Shown piece after piece: positions 38,349 to 47,222 of a DNA stretch of 64,000 bases (positions within the stretch are counted from its first letter, which is position 1; each line of letters begins with the position of its first letter). The stretch spans positions 2,314,001 through 2,378,000 of the forward strand of contig NZ_CP019704.1 of assembly GCF_002005425.1 (NCBI RefSeq). The letters are read 5' to 3'. The position numbers and the translations under genes were made by a program. The stretch is from Polaribacter sp. BM10. GTDB taxonomy: Bacteria > Bacteroidota > Bacteroidia > Flavobacteriales > Flavobacteriaceae. The notes under the pieces are model-generated. The model saw nothing but the letters and a program-made list of their open reading frames with translations. It did not search any database and had not been told where the DNA came from.

Positions 38349-39281
38349 TTATTTTAAATTTCTTCCAATTTTTGTTTTTCTTACTATTTTAGTACGTTTT
38401 CTATTCGAATTCCTTACAATAGATTTTGCACTTTTTTCTGATGCATCTGTTTTTAAATATTGTACAAAACCTCTACCATTAAAAACATATGTTGTTTCAG
38501 ACTCTATGTTGTAAAGACTAATCTTTCCATCATTTATAACGCTTAATTCAAACTCTTCTATATCTCCGCCATCATAATTAAGTGTTAATATTTTAAGATC
38601 TTCGAAACCCGTTACATCAAACACTTCATAATCTCCAACGTAACTCCAATTTATATTTGCAATTTGTGTGCCAAAGTTGTCTTGAGAACTATAAAAAGTA
38701 GTTGTGTTTTCTGGAGTAAATTGCAAGTAATTTTCTAAATCAAATGCATTAGGCACTCCACCTGTTGTACTTGTTTTCTCCCAAGCTTGGTATTCTTGTA
38801 AAAAATACTCTATGTTTTCATAAAATAGCTTATCATAATCAAAAGTGTTTGTCTGATAACCAATTAGAAAATAAGTAACATTTTGTCTGTAATTATACAA
38901 TCTAATTTCGTTGTTAGAAGTTATAGTTACTTCAAAATCATTTCTTCCGTCTAAATCGTGTCTTGTTTCTAAAAGACCTGTATACGTGTCATATGTACCA
39001 ACATCTATACCTAAACCATTTCCTGTAAAACCAATATCTGCTATATTATTATTTGCATATAAAACGCCATCTAAAAATGATAAAGTAAAAGCTTTAGCCA
39101 CAAACGGAATGTCTCCGTTACCAATAGTTCTGTGATAATCTACGTACCACAAATCGTAATTAGATACAACTTCTTCTAAAGAGATTTCATTCTCTATAAA
39201 ATTGTCTTCGAAAACTGTGGTACAAGAGCCTAAAAATGCTCCTGTTAAAATAAATGTAAAAAGTAGTTTTAAAGATTTCAT
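38349..39281 (-). CDS. Lipoprotein of unknown function, beta-rich
   Basis: 310 aa. Lipobox LGSC (Cys20) after a hydrophobic signal. The mature protein is acidic and rich in Tyr/Asn/Asp with repeated strand patterns (FLDGVLYANNNIADIGFTG; FEVTITSNNEIRLYNY). The C-terminus is strongly basic (residues about 283-310: KSIVRNSNRKRTKIVRKTK). Similar flavobacterial proteins are sometimes labelled nicotinate-nucleotide adenylyltransferase in databases; nothing here supports that enzyme. Surface or periplasmic role unknown. Confidence 0.75.
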   Translation of the reverse strand: MKSLKLLFTFILTGAFLGSCTTVFEDNFIENEISLEEVVSNYDLWYVDYHRTIGNGDIPFVAKAFTLSFLDGVLYANNNIADIGFTGNGLGIDVGTYDTYTGLLETRHDLDGRNDFEVTITSNNEIRLYNYRQNVTYFLIGYQTNTFDYDKLFYENIEYFLQEYQAWEKTSTTGGVPNAFDLENYLQFTPENTTTFYSSQDNFGTQIANINWSYVGDYEVFDVTGFEDLKILTLNYDGGDIEEFELSVINDGKISLYNIESETTYVFNGRGFVQYLKTDASEKSAKSIVRNSNRKRTKIVRKTKIGRNLK

Positions 39282-39368
39282 AAGCTGTAGTTTTAAGGTT
39301 ACAGTTAGAAATATTCAAATTGCGTGCCAAAAATTATTTCAAACCTCAAACAACTAAAAAACAGCGTT

Positions 39369-39860
39369 TTAATTATTTTTTTGAGCCATAGGAAAAGCGC
39401 GAGATTGAACTTCTTTTATATTCTTTACTTTGTAAAAAACAGATTTACCATCTTTATTAAAACTGATTATTGCTTCGTTTTTTTCTAATTGAAAAGGAAA
39501 CTTTTTAACAGTTGGCAAAGTATTTTCTAATTCTTTAGTAGGGTTTGAATCTAAAATAACATCTCTTTTTATATTTACATTTGAAGAAAAATGACCAATC
39601 AATTGTACTTTATTTCCATTTACAACAACCTCTGCTTTGGCTATTTTATTTTGAAAATAAATCGAATCAAACTCTATTTCTAAAGCATTTTCTAATTGAA
39701 TTTCGAGTTTTGTACCAGCAACACCTTTTTGACCGCCAACCCAGTTATTATAAAATGCTTTTTCTACTTTAAAAACAGGGTTTTTAATTATTGAACTACT
39801 ACCACATTGAGAAAAACCAAATAATATGGTTAAGATTGTTAAGATTTTCATGACTTTCAT
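39369..39860 (-). CDS. Lipoprotein of unknown function
   Basis: 163 aa with signal and lipobox FSQC (Cys20), starting at ATG 39860; a second ATG three codons in is equally possible. The mature domain begins with a V-KAFYNNWVGGQKGVAGTK segment and continues with alternating strands, a pattern common in small flavobacterial lipoproteins. No known function. The gene is monocistronic. Confidence 0.78.
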   Translation of the reverse strand: MKVMKILTILTILFGFSQCGSSSIIKNPVFKVEKAFYNNWVGGQKGVAGTKLEIQLENALEIEFDSIYFQNKIAKAEVVVNGNKVQLIGHFSSNVNIKRDVILDSNPTKELENTLPTVKKFPFQLEKNEAIISFNKDGKSVFYKVKNIKEVQSRAFPMAQKNN

Positions 39861-39902
39861 TTTTTTCTAGTTTAGTCTTAGTATGTCAAATGATATGCCA
39901 AG

Positions 39903-39946
39903 ATAAAATAAAATCTACTCAAATCGAGTAGATTTTATTTTTTTCA
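39903..39946. terminator. Strong 16-bp hairpin terminator between ssb and the lipoprotein gene
   Basis: Perfect stem: arm 39905-39920 pairs with arm 39926-39941, loop AAATC. On the minus strand it lies just downstream of the ssb stop and continues into T-rich sequence. Confidence 0.8.
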
Positions 39947-39961
39947 ATATTTTAATATCCG

Positions 39962-40300
39962 TTAAGAATTACTTCCTAACATCAATAATTCGCTTACTAT
40001 AATTTCTGTTACGTATCGTTTTTCTCCTGATTCTGTATTATAAGTTCTGTTGGTTAACTTACCTTCTACCGCAATTTCTTGCCCTTTGTTTATATATTTT
40101 TCTACAACTTTTACAAGTCCGCCTTTAATAACAATGTTATGCCAATATGCACGCTCTATTTTGTTACCTTCTTTGTCTTTATAACTATCATCTGTAGCCA
40201 TAGAAAATTTTGCCATTTTATTGCCATCTTTAAAAGTTACTATTTCTGGCTCTTGACCTAATCTACCAATTAATTGTACTTTGTTTCTTAACGTATTCAT
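39962..40300 (-). CDS. ssb: Single-stranded DNA-binding protein (short type)
   Basis: 112 aa from ATG 40300 (MNTLRNKVQLIGRLGQEPE), the conventional SSB start; an ATG six codons further upstream lacks family similarity. OB-fold signatures: KVQLIGRLGQ, FSMATDDSYKD, YWHNIVIKG, EGKLTNRTY. It lacks the acidic C-terminal tail (DDDLPF) that recruits partner proteins in main SSBs, so it is probably a secondary SSB used in repair or transfer. Confidence 0.9.
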   Translation of the reverse strand: MNTLRNKVQLIGRLGQEPEIVTFKDGNKMAKFSMATDDSYKDKEGNKIERAYWHNIVIKGGLVKVVEKYINKGQEIAVEGKLTNRTYNTESGEKRYVTEIIVSELLMLGSNS

Positions 40301-40493
40301 AAGATAAGTTTTGTGCATTTATTATGTAATGCAAGTTTATAATTTATTTTGTCTACTCGTTTAGACATTGCAAAATTGCGACAGTACTGCTTCCTTATTC
40401 GGTTTTAAAACAATTACTTTCGGTTGTAATTAATTGTAGTCGTTTGTAAACGGATAATTTTTAGTATATTTACTAAATGAAAATCTTATAGAC
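40301..40493. promoter_or_regulatory. Divergent promoter region with three small palindromes
   Basis: Between ssb (-) and the NUMOD4-like gene (+) lie three inverted repeats: GTCTACTCGTTTAGAC (40351-40366), CGTTTGTAAACG (40441-40452) and TTTAGTA-TATT-TACTAAA (40460-40477). The last is 17 bases before the ATG at 40494. They look like operator sites for a dimeric regulator; which one is not known. Confidence 0.4.
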
Positions 40494-41042
40494 ATGAAAT
40501 CGTACAGAAGTGAACAATGGAAGCTATTTGAAAAAGAAAATTATGATGTTGCTAGAGAAAAACTTTACGTTTCTAATTACGGAAGAGTAAAAAGAGAAAT
40601 TGAAGAAGGTGTATTCGAACTTCTTAGAATTGGTCAAATTAACAATTTTGAAACCTTTACATATCCCAAAATAGGTAGTAAGAGAAAAGCAAATGCTTAT
40701 GTGCACAGAGTTGTTGGTTTATTATTTCTAAAAAAAGAAGAAGATCAAAAATTTGTAATTCATTTAAACCACGATTTAAAAGATAATTACTATCAAAATT
40801 TAAAGTGGGTAAATCAAAAAGAATTAACAAAACACCAAATAACGAATCCTAAAAGAATTGCAAAATTTGGTATTAAACCTGGCGCAAAATTAACAGAAGG
40901 TAAAGTTAGAATTATTAAGAAAAAGTTGTTAGACCCTAACAGAAGAACTAGACTAAGAATTATTGCAAGTCAATTCGGTATTACAACAATGCAATTAAGA
41001 AGAATTAAATCAGGCGAAAATTGGGGTGAAGTAAAAGTGTAA
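40494..41042 (+). CDS. NUMOD4/HNH-like DNA-binding protein with degenerate nuclease core
   Basis: 182 aa. N-terminus has a NUMOD4-like pattern (EQWKLFEKENYDVAREK-L-VSNYGRVKR). An HNH_3-like stretch follows: YVHRVVGLLFL, then IHLNHDLKDNYYQNLKWV (the usual N-H-D...N-L-W-V). The C-terminal part has a helix-turn-helix-like region (LRIIASQFGITTMQLRRIKSG). The absence of the standard second His-Asn pair suggests a regulator rather than an active homing nuclease. A zinc-ribbon gene follows 14 bases later. Confidence 0.75.
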   Translation: MKSYRSEQWKLFEKENYDVAREKLYVSNYGRVKREIEEGVFELLRIGQINNFETFTYPKIGSKRKANAYVHRVVGLLFLKKEEDQKFVIHLNHDLKDNYYQNLKWVNQKELTKHQITNPKRIAKFGIKPGAKLTEGKVRIIKKKLLDPNRRTRLRIIASQFGITTMQLRRIKSGENWGEVKV

Positions 41043-41056
41043 TAAGATTGCTATTA

Positions 41057-41410
41057 ATGGAAAAAAAAGAGTGTTTAGAGTGTAACGAGCTGCTAAAGGG
41101 CAGAATCGATAAAAAATTCTGTTCTGATTATTGTAGAAATTCGTACAATAACCGAATTAATAAAGACAGTAAAAATTTAATCAGAAATATTAATAATAGA
41201 CTTCGAAAAAATTATAAAATACTTTCTGATTTAAATTCTACTGGTAAAACTAAAGTTAGTAGAACAAAATTGTATGACAAGGGTTTCGATTTTCAGTTTT
41301 TTACATCAATTTATAAAACAAAAACAGGCAACTTGTACCATTATATTTACAATGAAGGCTATTTAGCTTTAGAAAATGAAACTTTTTTATTAATTAGAAA
41401 AGATAAATAA
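41057..41410 (+). CDS. Small zinc-ribbon protein
   Basis: 117 aa from ATG 41057; a TTG at 41048 is less likely. The N-terminus has a four-cysteine zinc site: CLEC-x15-CSDYC (residues about 5-25), followed by RNSYNNRINKDS, a pattern of zinc-ribbon or MYM-type fingers. The rest is basic and helical, then a short beta region (GNLYHYIYNEGYLAL). Probably a nucleic-acid or protein adaptor. Co-transcribed with the NUMOD4-like gene (14-base gap). Confidence 0.72.
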   Translation: MEKKECLECNELLKGRIDKKFCSDYCRNSYNNRINKDSKNLIRNINNRLRKNYKILSDLNSTGKTKVSRTKLYDKGFDFQFFTSIYKTKTGNLYHYIYNEGYLALENETFLLIRKDK

Positions 41411-41419
41411 GAAGTGTAA

Positions 41420-41454
41420 CTTTTTGTAAGTTAGAGCTACTAACTTACAAAAAG
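41420..41454 (+). promoter_or_regulatory. Perfect 15-bp hairpin ending 5 bases before a start codon
   Basis: Arm 41420-41434 (CTTTTTGTAAGTTAG) pairs perfectly with arm 41440-41454, loop AGCTA. No T tract follows, so it is not a standard terminator for the + strand. It overlaps the ribosome landing region of the gene at 41460 and could control its translation, or stop transcription of the upstream pair with a different tail. Confidence 0.6.
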
Positions 41455-41459
41455 ACACT

Positions 41460-42131
41460 ATGATTTTTATTGTATTAATCGCTTTAATAATACTGGCAAT
41501 TGCTATCTATTACTTTAGTAATAAACAAGTAATTATAAGAACTCTTGCTAAAACGCCAAATAAGCCTGTTGGTGGCTTAAAAACTAATAGTTTTACAAAG
41601 GTTACCGGTAAAGCATTGCATGTAAAACAACCACTTATTGCGCCTTTTAGTAAAAGAGAATGCGTCTATTATAAAATTATAATAGAAGAAAAAAGAAGCA
41701 ACGGCAAGAATTCTCATTGGAAAACTTTAATTAAAGAATCTAAAATTCAAGAATTTTTTATAAAAAGTAAAGGTGAACACGTAATTGTTAGACCTAGCTT
41801 AAAACCAAAAAACTTTAAAAGTTATTTAGTTGTAGATAAAAAAACTTCATCAGGTACATTTAACAACCCTACAAAAGAGTTTTTAGAACTTTTAAAAAAT
41901 TATAATATTAAAAGTGAAGGTTTTTTGGGTTTTAATAAATCTTTAAGATACACAGAGGCAATTTTAGAGTTAGAAGAAACAGTTACAGTTGCTGGTATCG
42001 CCAAATGGAAAAACCTTAAAGAACCTGTTAATGGTTACCCATATTCTAAGATTGCAGAACTGGTAAGTACCGAAAATCAAAAATTGATAATAACAGATTT
42101 ACCTTCAATTAATTTTAGCAAAAGAAGATAA
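41460..42131 (+). CDS. GIDE-domain-like membrane protein
   Basis: 223 aa. One N-terminal membrane helix (FIVLIALIILAIAIYYF, residues 2-18). Then a GIDE-type domain, related to the intermembrane-space domain of eukaryotic MULAN/GIDE ligases: KVTGKALHVKQPLIAPFSKRE with C-VYYKIIIEEK, W-TLIKES, FFIKSKGEHVIVRP, and near the end RYTEAILELEETVTVAGIAKW. No RING finger is present, as in other bacterial members. Function in bacteria unknown; probably faces the periplasm or cytoplasm near the membrane. Confidence 0.78.
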   Translation: MIFIVLIALIILAIAIYYFSNKQVIIRTLAKTPNKPVGGLKTNSFTKVTGKALHVKQPLIAPFSKRECVYYKIIIEEKRSNGKNSHWKTLIKESKIQEFFIKSKGEHVIVRPSLKPKNFKSYLVVDKKTSSGTFNNPTKEFLELLKNYNIKSEGFLGFNKSLRYTEAILELEETVTVAGIAKWKNLKEPVNGYPYSKIAELVSTENQKLIITDLPSINFSKRR

Positions 42132-42134
42132 CAT

Positions 42135-42599
42135 TTACCATGTATTACCCTCTACACTAATGGCAGCTTTTAATACATCTTTTTGACTTAATTGCCCTAT
42201 AAGTTTACCGTTTTCAATTACAGGAAATCTTCTTCTTCTAGATGAAATAAATTTAAATGCTGCATCAAAAATATTCATGTTTTTATCAATAGTATCTACA
42301 TCTGTAACCATATATTTACCAACAGTATTATTTGTATCTGCAGGCATATTGTAGTACTTACTTTCAGAAATATGTTTTATACAATCCGTTTCAGAAATAA
42401 TACCAACAAGCTCATTCTTTTCATTTACCACAGGTCCACCAGAAATTTTATTAGTAATCAACTGTTCTATCACATAATCTAAAGAGTCTTCTGCTTTAAA
42501 GGTTACCAAATTTGTAGTCATATAATCCGACACCAAAATTTGTGTTTTTTCTTTAATTTGATTGGTTTCTCTTTTACCTTGAAAGCTCTTAATTCCCAT
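42135..42599 (-). CDS. CBS-domain pair protein
   Basis: 154 aa with two CBS motifs: residues about 24-82 (VSDYMTTNLVTFKAEDSLDYV, GGPVVNEKNELVGIISETD) and about 92-150 (VGKYMVTDVDTIDKNMNIFD, RRRFPVIENGKLIGQLSQKD). Such stand-alone pairs bind adenosine nucleotides and regulate other proteins. The gene is alone, convergent to the GIDE gene with a 3-base gap. Confidence 0.93.
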   Translation of the reverse strand: MGIKSFQGKRETNQIKEKTQILVSDYMTTNLVTFKAEDSLDYVIEQLITNKISGGPVVNEKNELVGIISETDCIKHISESKYYNMPADTNNTVGKYMVTDVDTIDKNMNIFDAAFKFISSRRRRFPVIENGKLIGQLSQKDVLKAAISVEGNTW

Positions 42600-42705
42600 A
42601 ATATTAGATTTTTAGTTGTACTAAAGTTAGCAAAATTTTTAATCGGTTTTACTTTTGATGATAATTTTTTTTAATTCACTACTTTTATAGAAATAAAATT
42701 TTAGA

Positions 42706-45003
42706 ATGAATAAATTTTCTACGATTGTTTCTACCCTACTAATTTTAGGTGTAATTTTTTGGAGTTTTAGTAGTTTAAAACCCTCTATAAATACTTCTAA
42801 CAATACAAACGAAACATCTTTTTCTTTATACAATGCCTTACATCATTTAAAAAAAATAAGTACAAAAGCCCATTATGTTGGTTCTGATGAACATAAAAAT
42901 GTGCAGAATTATATTGTAACAGAATTGCAAAAAATGGGGTTAGAACCACAAATTCAGACCCAAACTGCTATCAACAAAAAATGGTTTGCCGCTACTACTG
43001 CAGAGAATATTATCGCTAAAATTAAAGGCACAAATTCTGATAAAGCTTTACTTCTACTTACTCATTACGACGCAAACCCACACTCTTCTTTAGCTGCAAG
43101 TGATGCTGGCTCTGGAGTAGTTACTATTTTAGAAGGAATTAGAGCTTTTTTAGCAAAAGGAACTACCCCAAAAAATGATATTATTATTTTAATTTCTGAT
43201 GCAGAAGAACTAGGTTTATTAGGTGCGCAAGCATTTGTAGATCAACATTCTTGGGCTAAAAACGTTGGTTTGGTTTTAAATTTTGAAGCTAGAGGAAGTG
43301 GCGGACCAAGCTATATGCTTATGGAAACAAATGGTAAAAACAGCAAATTACTATCAGAGTTTTTGGCTACAAAACCCAATTTTCCGGCAGCAAATTCCTT
43401 AATGTATTCTATTTATAAAAAACTACCAAACGATACAGATTTAACTGTTTTTAGAGAAAGTGGAAATATTAACGGATTGAACTTTGCTTTTATTGGCGAT
43501 CATTTTGATTACCATACAGCACAAGATTCTTATGAAAGGTTAGACCGAGAAACCCTTTTACATCAAGCAGATTATTTTACAACTTCATTAAATTATTTTG
43601 CAAACGCAAATCTATCAAATTTAAATTCTGAAGAAGATTTTGTGTATGTAAATTTTCCGTTTATTAAAATGCTTACATTTCCGTTTTCTTGGGTAAAACC
43701 ATTAACAATAGGTTGTTTAATTGTTTTTATTATTTTGCTTTTCTTCGGAATTTCACTTAATAAAATAGATGCAAAAGGAATTTTTAAAGGCTTTGTACCG
43801 TTTTTAGTTTCATTGGTTTTATGCGGATTAATTTCTTTCGGGTTATGGCAATTATTACAAATTATACATCCGCAGTACAAAGATATTTTACACGGTTTTA
43901 CTTATAATGGTTATCAATATATTACGGCCTTTGTATTTTTAAATCTTTGGTTATTATTTACAATCTATAAACGTAGCGCCAAAGAATTAAAACCTACAAA
44001 CTTACTAGTAGCGCCCTTGTTTTTCTGGTTAATTATTAATTTAATTATTGCATACGCACTAAAAGGTGCTGGCTTTTTTATTATTCCGGTTATTAGTGCC
44101 TTACTAATTTTAGCAATAGCAATTTTCTTAGACTTAAAAGAAGGTTCTAAAAGAATATTATTTACCATTTTATCAATACCAACTCTTTATATTTTTGCTC
44201 CTTTGGTTAAAATGTTTCCTGTTGGTTTAGGTTTAAAAATAATCTTTGTTAGCGCAATTTTTATTGTGTTGGTTTTTGGTTTGATGATTCTTAGTTTTCA
44301 TCAAAAGAAAACTTTTTTTACTCAGAAAATAAGTGGCATATTAGCTATTGTATTTTTTGGTTTGGCAACGTATAATAGCGGATTTTCAACAGAAAACAAG
44401 AAACCCAACAGCATCGTTTACATTCAGAATTCTGATGATAAAACTGCTTATTACGGAACCTACAATACCGTTTTAGACGCTTATACTAAACAAATTTTTA
44501 ATACTGATTACTCTGAGGGCGGACTTGAAAATGCCGACACAAAAAGTAAATACAACACACGTTTTAAATTTGCTAAAAAAACTAGTTTTAAAAATATAGA
44601 AAGTGCAAATTTAATTACAGATTTAGATACAATTATTGGTTCGAAACGATTTTTAGAGTTAACCTTTTTACCTACAAGAAAAGTTAATAAGTTCGAATTT
44701 ATAACCAAAAACAACATTAGTTTACATCAATTTAAAGTAAATGATGTGTTGGTTAATGATGGTAAAAAATACAAAGCAAAACCTGGTACATTTTTAATTT
44801 ATCACTTTGGAAATAGTGACAAAGAATTAACAATTTCTTTTACTGTTGATGTGAACGAGAAATTAGATATTATTTTAAATGAAATTTCTTATGATTTGTT
44901 AACCAACAAAAACTTTAAGATAAAGCCAAGAACCCAAGAAATGATGCCAATGCCTTTTGTTACTAATGATGCTATTATTATCTCTAAGAAACTTGTTTTT
45001 TAA
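42706..45003 (+). CDS. M28 family metallopeptidase with C-terminal membrane domain
   Basis: 765 aa. N-terminal membrane anchor (about 6-24), then an M28 aminopeptidase domain (about 40-310): zinc-ligand motifs THYDANPHS, SDAGSG, DAEELGLLG, NFEARGSGG, and DHFDYHTAQDS. Six to eight membrane helices follow (about 325-565), then a beta-rich region (about 575-765). This layout matches Fxna-like/endoplasmic aminopeptidases found in bacteria. It would trim peptides on the outer face of the inner membrane. Confidence 0.92.
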   Translation: MNKFSTIVSTLLILGVIFWSFSSLKPSINTSNNTNETSFSLYNALHHLKKISTKAHYVGSDEHKNVQNYIVTELQKMGLEPQIQTQTAINKKWFAATTAENIIAKIKGTNSDKALLLLTHYDANPHSSLAASDAGSGVVTILEGIRAFLAKGTTPKNDIIILISDAEELGLLGAQAFVDQHSWAKNVGLVLNFEARGSGGPSYMLMETNGKNSKLLSEFLATKPNFPAANSLMYSIYKKLPNDTDLTVFRESGNINGLNFAFIGDHFDYHTAQDSYERLDRETLLHQADYFTTSLNYFANANLSNLNSEEDFVYVNFPFIKMLTFPFSWVKPLTIGCLIVFIILLFFGISLNKIDAKGIFKGFVPFLVSLVLCGLISFGLWQLLQIIHPQYKDILHGFTYNGYQYITAFVFLNLWLLFTIYKRSAKELKPTNLLVAPLFFWLIINLIIAYALKGAGFFIIPVISALLILAIAIFLDLKEGSKRILFTILSIPTLYIFAPLVKMFPVGLGLKIIFVSAIFIVLVFGLMILSFHQKKTFFTQKISGILAIVFFGLATYNSGFSTENKKPNSIVYIQNSDDKTAYYGTYNTVLDAYTKQIFNTDYSEGGLENADTKSKYNTRFKFAKKTSFKNIESANLITDLDTIIGSKRFLELTFLPTRKVNKFEFITKNNISLHQFKVNDVLVNDGKKYKAKPGTFLIYHFGNSDKELTISFTVDVNEKLDIILNEISYDLLTNKNFKIKPRTQEMMPMPFVTNDAIIISKKLVF

Positions 45004-45167
45004 AGTGATTTAAACTTTAGAAAATATAAATTATTCTCTAAATAGTTTAACCCAGATTAACGCTATTTTAATATTTTTTTATTGAATCGTTTAATACTTT
45101 TTATTTAAAAAAGCTATTTGTGCCATTTTAATATAAGAAAAAATAGTAATAAAATTCTATAATAATA

Positions 45168-45212
45168 TTTAAAAACAAAAAAGCATTTCGATTTCTCAAA
45201 ATGCTTTTCGTT
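45168..45212 (-). terminator. Terminator of the pyk gene
   Basis: AAAAGCATTT (45179-45188) / AAATGCTTTT (45199-45208), loop CGATTTCTCA. The minus strand continues TTGTTTTT. The rest of 45004-45232 is AT-rich with nothing else I can name. Confidence 0.85.
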
Positions 45213-45232
45213 TTCTTAAAAAGAATAGCTTT

Positions 45233-46660
45233 TTAGTCTATTTCTGACACTCTTAATGTATTTACCATACCTTTTGCTTCTACTGGCATAGAAGTAAGAT
45301 TAATCATTAAATCGCCTTCTTTTACGTATCCTTTGTCTTTAGATAGTTTATTAATATCTACAACAGTATCATCTGTACTTAAATTTTTATCGTAATAGAA
45401 TGCTTTAACACCCCAAAGTAAGTTTAGTTTTCCTAAAATTCTTCTTTCTGATGAAAAGGCTAAAATTGACGATTGTGGTCTCCAAGCAGATATTTGAAAC
45501 GCTGTATAACCACTATTTGTTAATGTAGAAATTGCGGCTGCATCGATATCATTTGCCATTAATGCTGCATGATGACAAACTGCTTTTGTAATAAATCTAT
45601 TCGTTCTAATATGTGGTGCTTCATGTGGCACTTTAATCATTCTAGAGTTTTCTACAGATTTAATAATTTCTGCCATTTTTTGAATTACTCTAATTGGATG
45701 TTTACCAACAGATGTTTCTCCAGAAAGCATTACTGCATCTGCACCATCCATAATAGAATTTGCAACATCATTTACCTCTGCTCTTGTTGGTACAGAGTTA
45801 TCGATCATTGTTTCCATCATTTGCGTTGCAATAATTACAGGTATTCTTGCTCTTTTTGCTCTTCTAACTAATTTCTTTTGAATTAACGGTACGTCTTGCA
45901 TAGGAATTTCTACTCCTAAATCTCCACGAGCTACCATTAAACCATCACAATAAGGTATTAAAGAATCTATATTTGCAACAGCTTCTGGCTTTTCTATTTT
46001 TGCAATTACAGGTACTCTGTATTCTGAATGTTGATCGATTAAATCTCTTAGCATCCTTAAATCTTCTGGCGTTCTAACAAAAGATAATGCCATCCAATCT
46101 ACATTTAAACTTAATGCAAAAACTGCATCTTCTTTATCTTTTTCTGTTAAAGCGGGTAAAGAAATTGCTGTATTTGGTAAGTTTACTCCTTTTTTAGATT
46201 TTAAAGGACCTCCAACTATCGTTTTAACAACGACTTCTTTATCTTTATCTGTAGATACTACTTCGAATAATAATTTACCATCGTCTACTAAAATTTGTTC
46301 TCCTACTTTAACATCTTTAGGAAAACGTTGATAGGTCATAAAAGCTTTTTCTTTAGTACCTGTACATTTTTCTGTAGTAAATGTAAATAAATCTCCGTCT
46401 TTTAAAACTACACCATCTTCCATAACACCTACTCGAAGCTTTGGTCCTTGTAAATCTGCAAGAATAGCTACGTTGAAATCATTTTCTTCGTTAATTTCTC
46501 TTATAGTCTTAACAGTCTTCTTTACATTTTCATATTCTGCATGAGAAAAATTAATTCTGAAGACGTTTACACCTTCTTTTGCTAAATTTGTTAAAATTTC
46601 TTTAGTACCTGTAGCGGGTCCTAACGTTGCAACGATTTTAGTTTTTTTATAATCTGTCAT
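45233..46660 (-). CDS. pyk: Pyruvate kinase
   Basis: 475 aa. TKIVATLGPAT start, FRINFSHAEYE, ADLQGPKLR, metal/substrate motif IAKIEKPEAVANID, ARGDLGVEI, ATQMMETM and MLSGETSVGKHPI. Makes pyruvate and ATP from phosphoenolpyruvate and ADP in glycolysis. C-terminal allosteric domain complete. Starts 1 base after the stop of the IPExxxVDY gene, so it is co-transcribed. Confidence 0.98.
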   Translation of the reverse strand: MTDYKKTKIVATLGPATGTKEILTNLAKEGVNVFRINFSHAEYENVKKTVKTIREINEENDFNVAILADLQGPKLRVGVMEDGVVLKDGDLFTFTTEKCTGTKEKAFMTYQRFPKDVKVGEQILVDDGKLLFEVVSTDKDKEVVVKTIVGGPLKSKKGVNLPNTAISLPALTEKDKEDAVFALSLNVDWMALSFVRTPEDLRMLRDLIDQHSEYRVPVIAKIEKPEAVANIDSLIPYCDGLMVARGDLGVEIPMQDVPLIQKKLVRRAKRARIPVIIATQMMETMIDNSVPTRAEVNDVANSIMDGADAVMLSGETSVGKHPIRVIQKMAEIIKSVENSRMIKVPHEAPHIRTNRFITKAVCHHAALMANDIDAAAISTLTNSGYTAFQISAWRPQSSILAFSSERRILGKLNLLWGVKAFYYDKNLSTDDTVVDINKLSKDKGYVKEGDLMINLTSMPVEAKGMVNTLRVSEID

Positions 46661-46661
46661 A

Positions 46662-47132
46662 TTAAAATATTAAAAAGTCTTTAGACTTTAGTGTGTTTTT
46701 ATCTATTGAATAAGATGTTATTACTTGTTCAATTTCCTTTATTTTTTTTACTGTATTTATAACATAAGCATCGCCTACTTCACCAGAAATTTTAATAAAA
46801 AAATCTACTTTCTTCTTTTCTGGAATTAAGTAAGTTCTAGTTTCTGTAGTTAAAAGTAACTCGTTAGACTGTGTTTGGTTCTCATTTTTAAAGCTATTTG
46901 CAATTAAAAACCAATCGTAATCATATTTTTTACTTGTAAAATTATAGATAGAAAATGATGCTAAATTATTATCTTTTTCGAACTCTAAATTTTTGGTCGA
47001 TTTAGAAAATTTTATGCTTAAATTTTTATTTAGTAAATATGCAAGCCTGTAGTCTTCTAATGCTGTATGAATACCTATTAAAGAGTATTCTTCTTCACAA
47101 AAATCGTCTAAACCTAAAGCATGAATTTGCAT
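46662..47132 (-). CDS. IPExxxVDY family protein
   Basis: 156 aa. Carries the name-giving motif as LIPEKKKVDFFIKI (residues about 108-121, Phe in place of Tyr) and the FSIYNF-Y-LIAN pattern before it. The family is almost confined to Bacteroidota and sits next to pyruvate kinase, as here. Function unknown; the tight spacing with pyk suggests a metabolic or regulatory link. The 90 bases upstream, between rnc and this gene, may hold its own promoter. Confidence 0.9.
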   Translation of the reverse strand: MQIHALGLDDFCEEEYSLIGIHTALEDYRLAYLLNKNLSIKFSKSTKNLEFEKDNNLASFSIYNFTSKKYDYDWFLIANSFKNENQTQSNELLLTTETRTYLIPEKKKVDFFIKISGEVGDAYVINTVKKIKEIEQVITSYSIDKNTLKSKDFLIF

Positions 47133-47222
47133 ATATCGTAAATTTACTTTTAGTATTTAATCTTGCTAAATTACTAATAGTTTACGAGTATTCTAAGTTA
47201 TTTTAACGAAAACGTTATCGCT

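Noticed and set aside
38349..39281. Nicotinate-nucleotide adenylyltransferase
   Set aside because: A name seen on similar proteins, but no nucleotidyltransferase motif (no HxGH) and a lipoprotein signal is present.
40494..41042. Active homing endonuclease
   Set aside because: The HNH core lacks the full set of residues and the gene is not in an intron, intein or phage context.
45569..45871. 100-aa Cys/His-rich open frame inside pyk on the opposite strand
   Set aside because: Shadow of a strongly conserved pyruvate kinase frame; no start context and no family.
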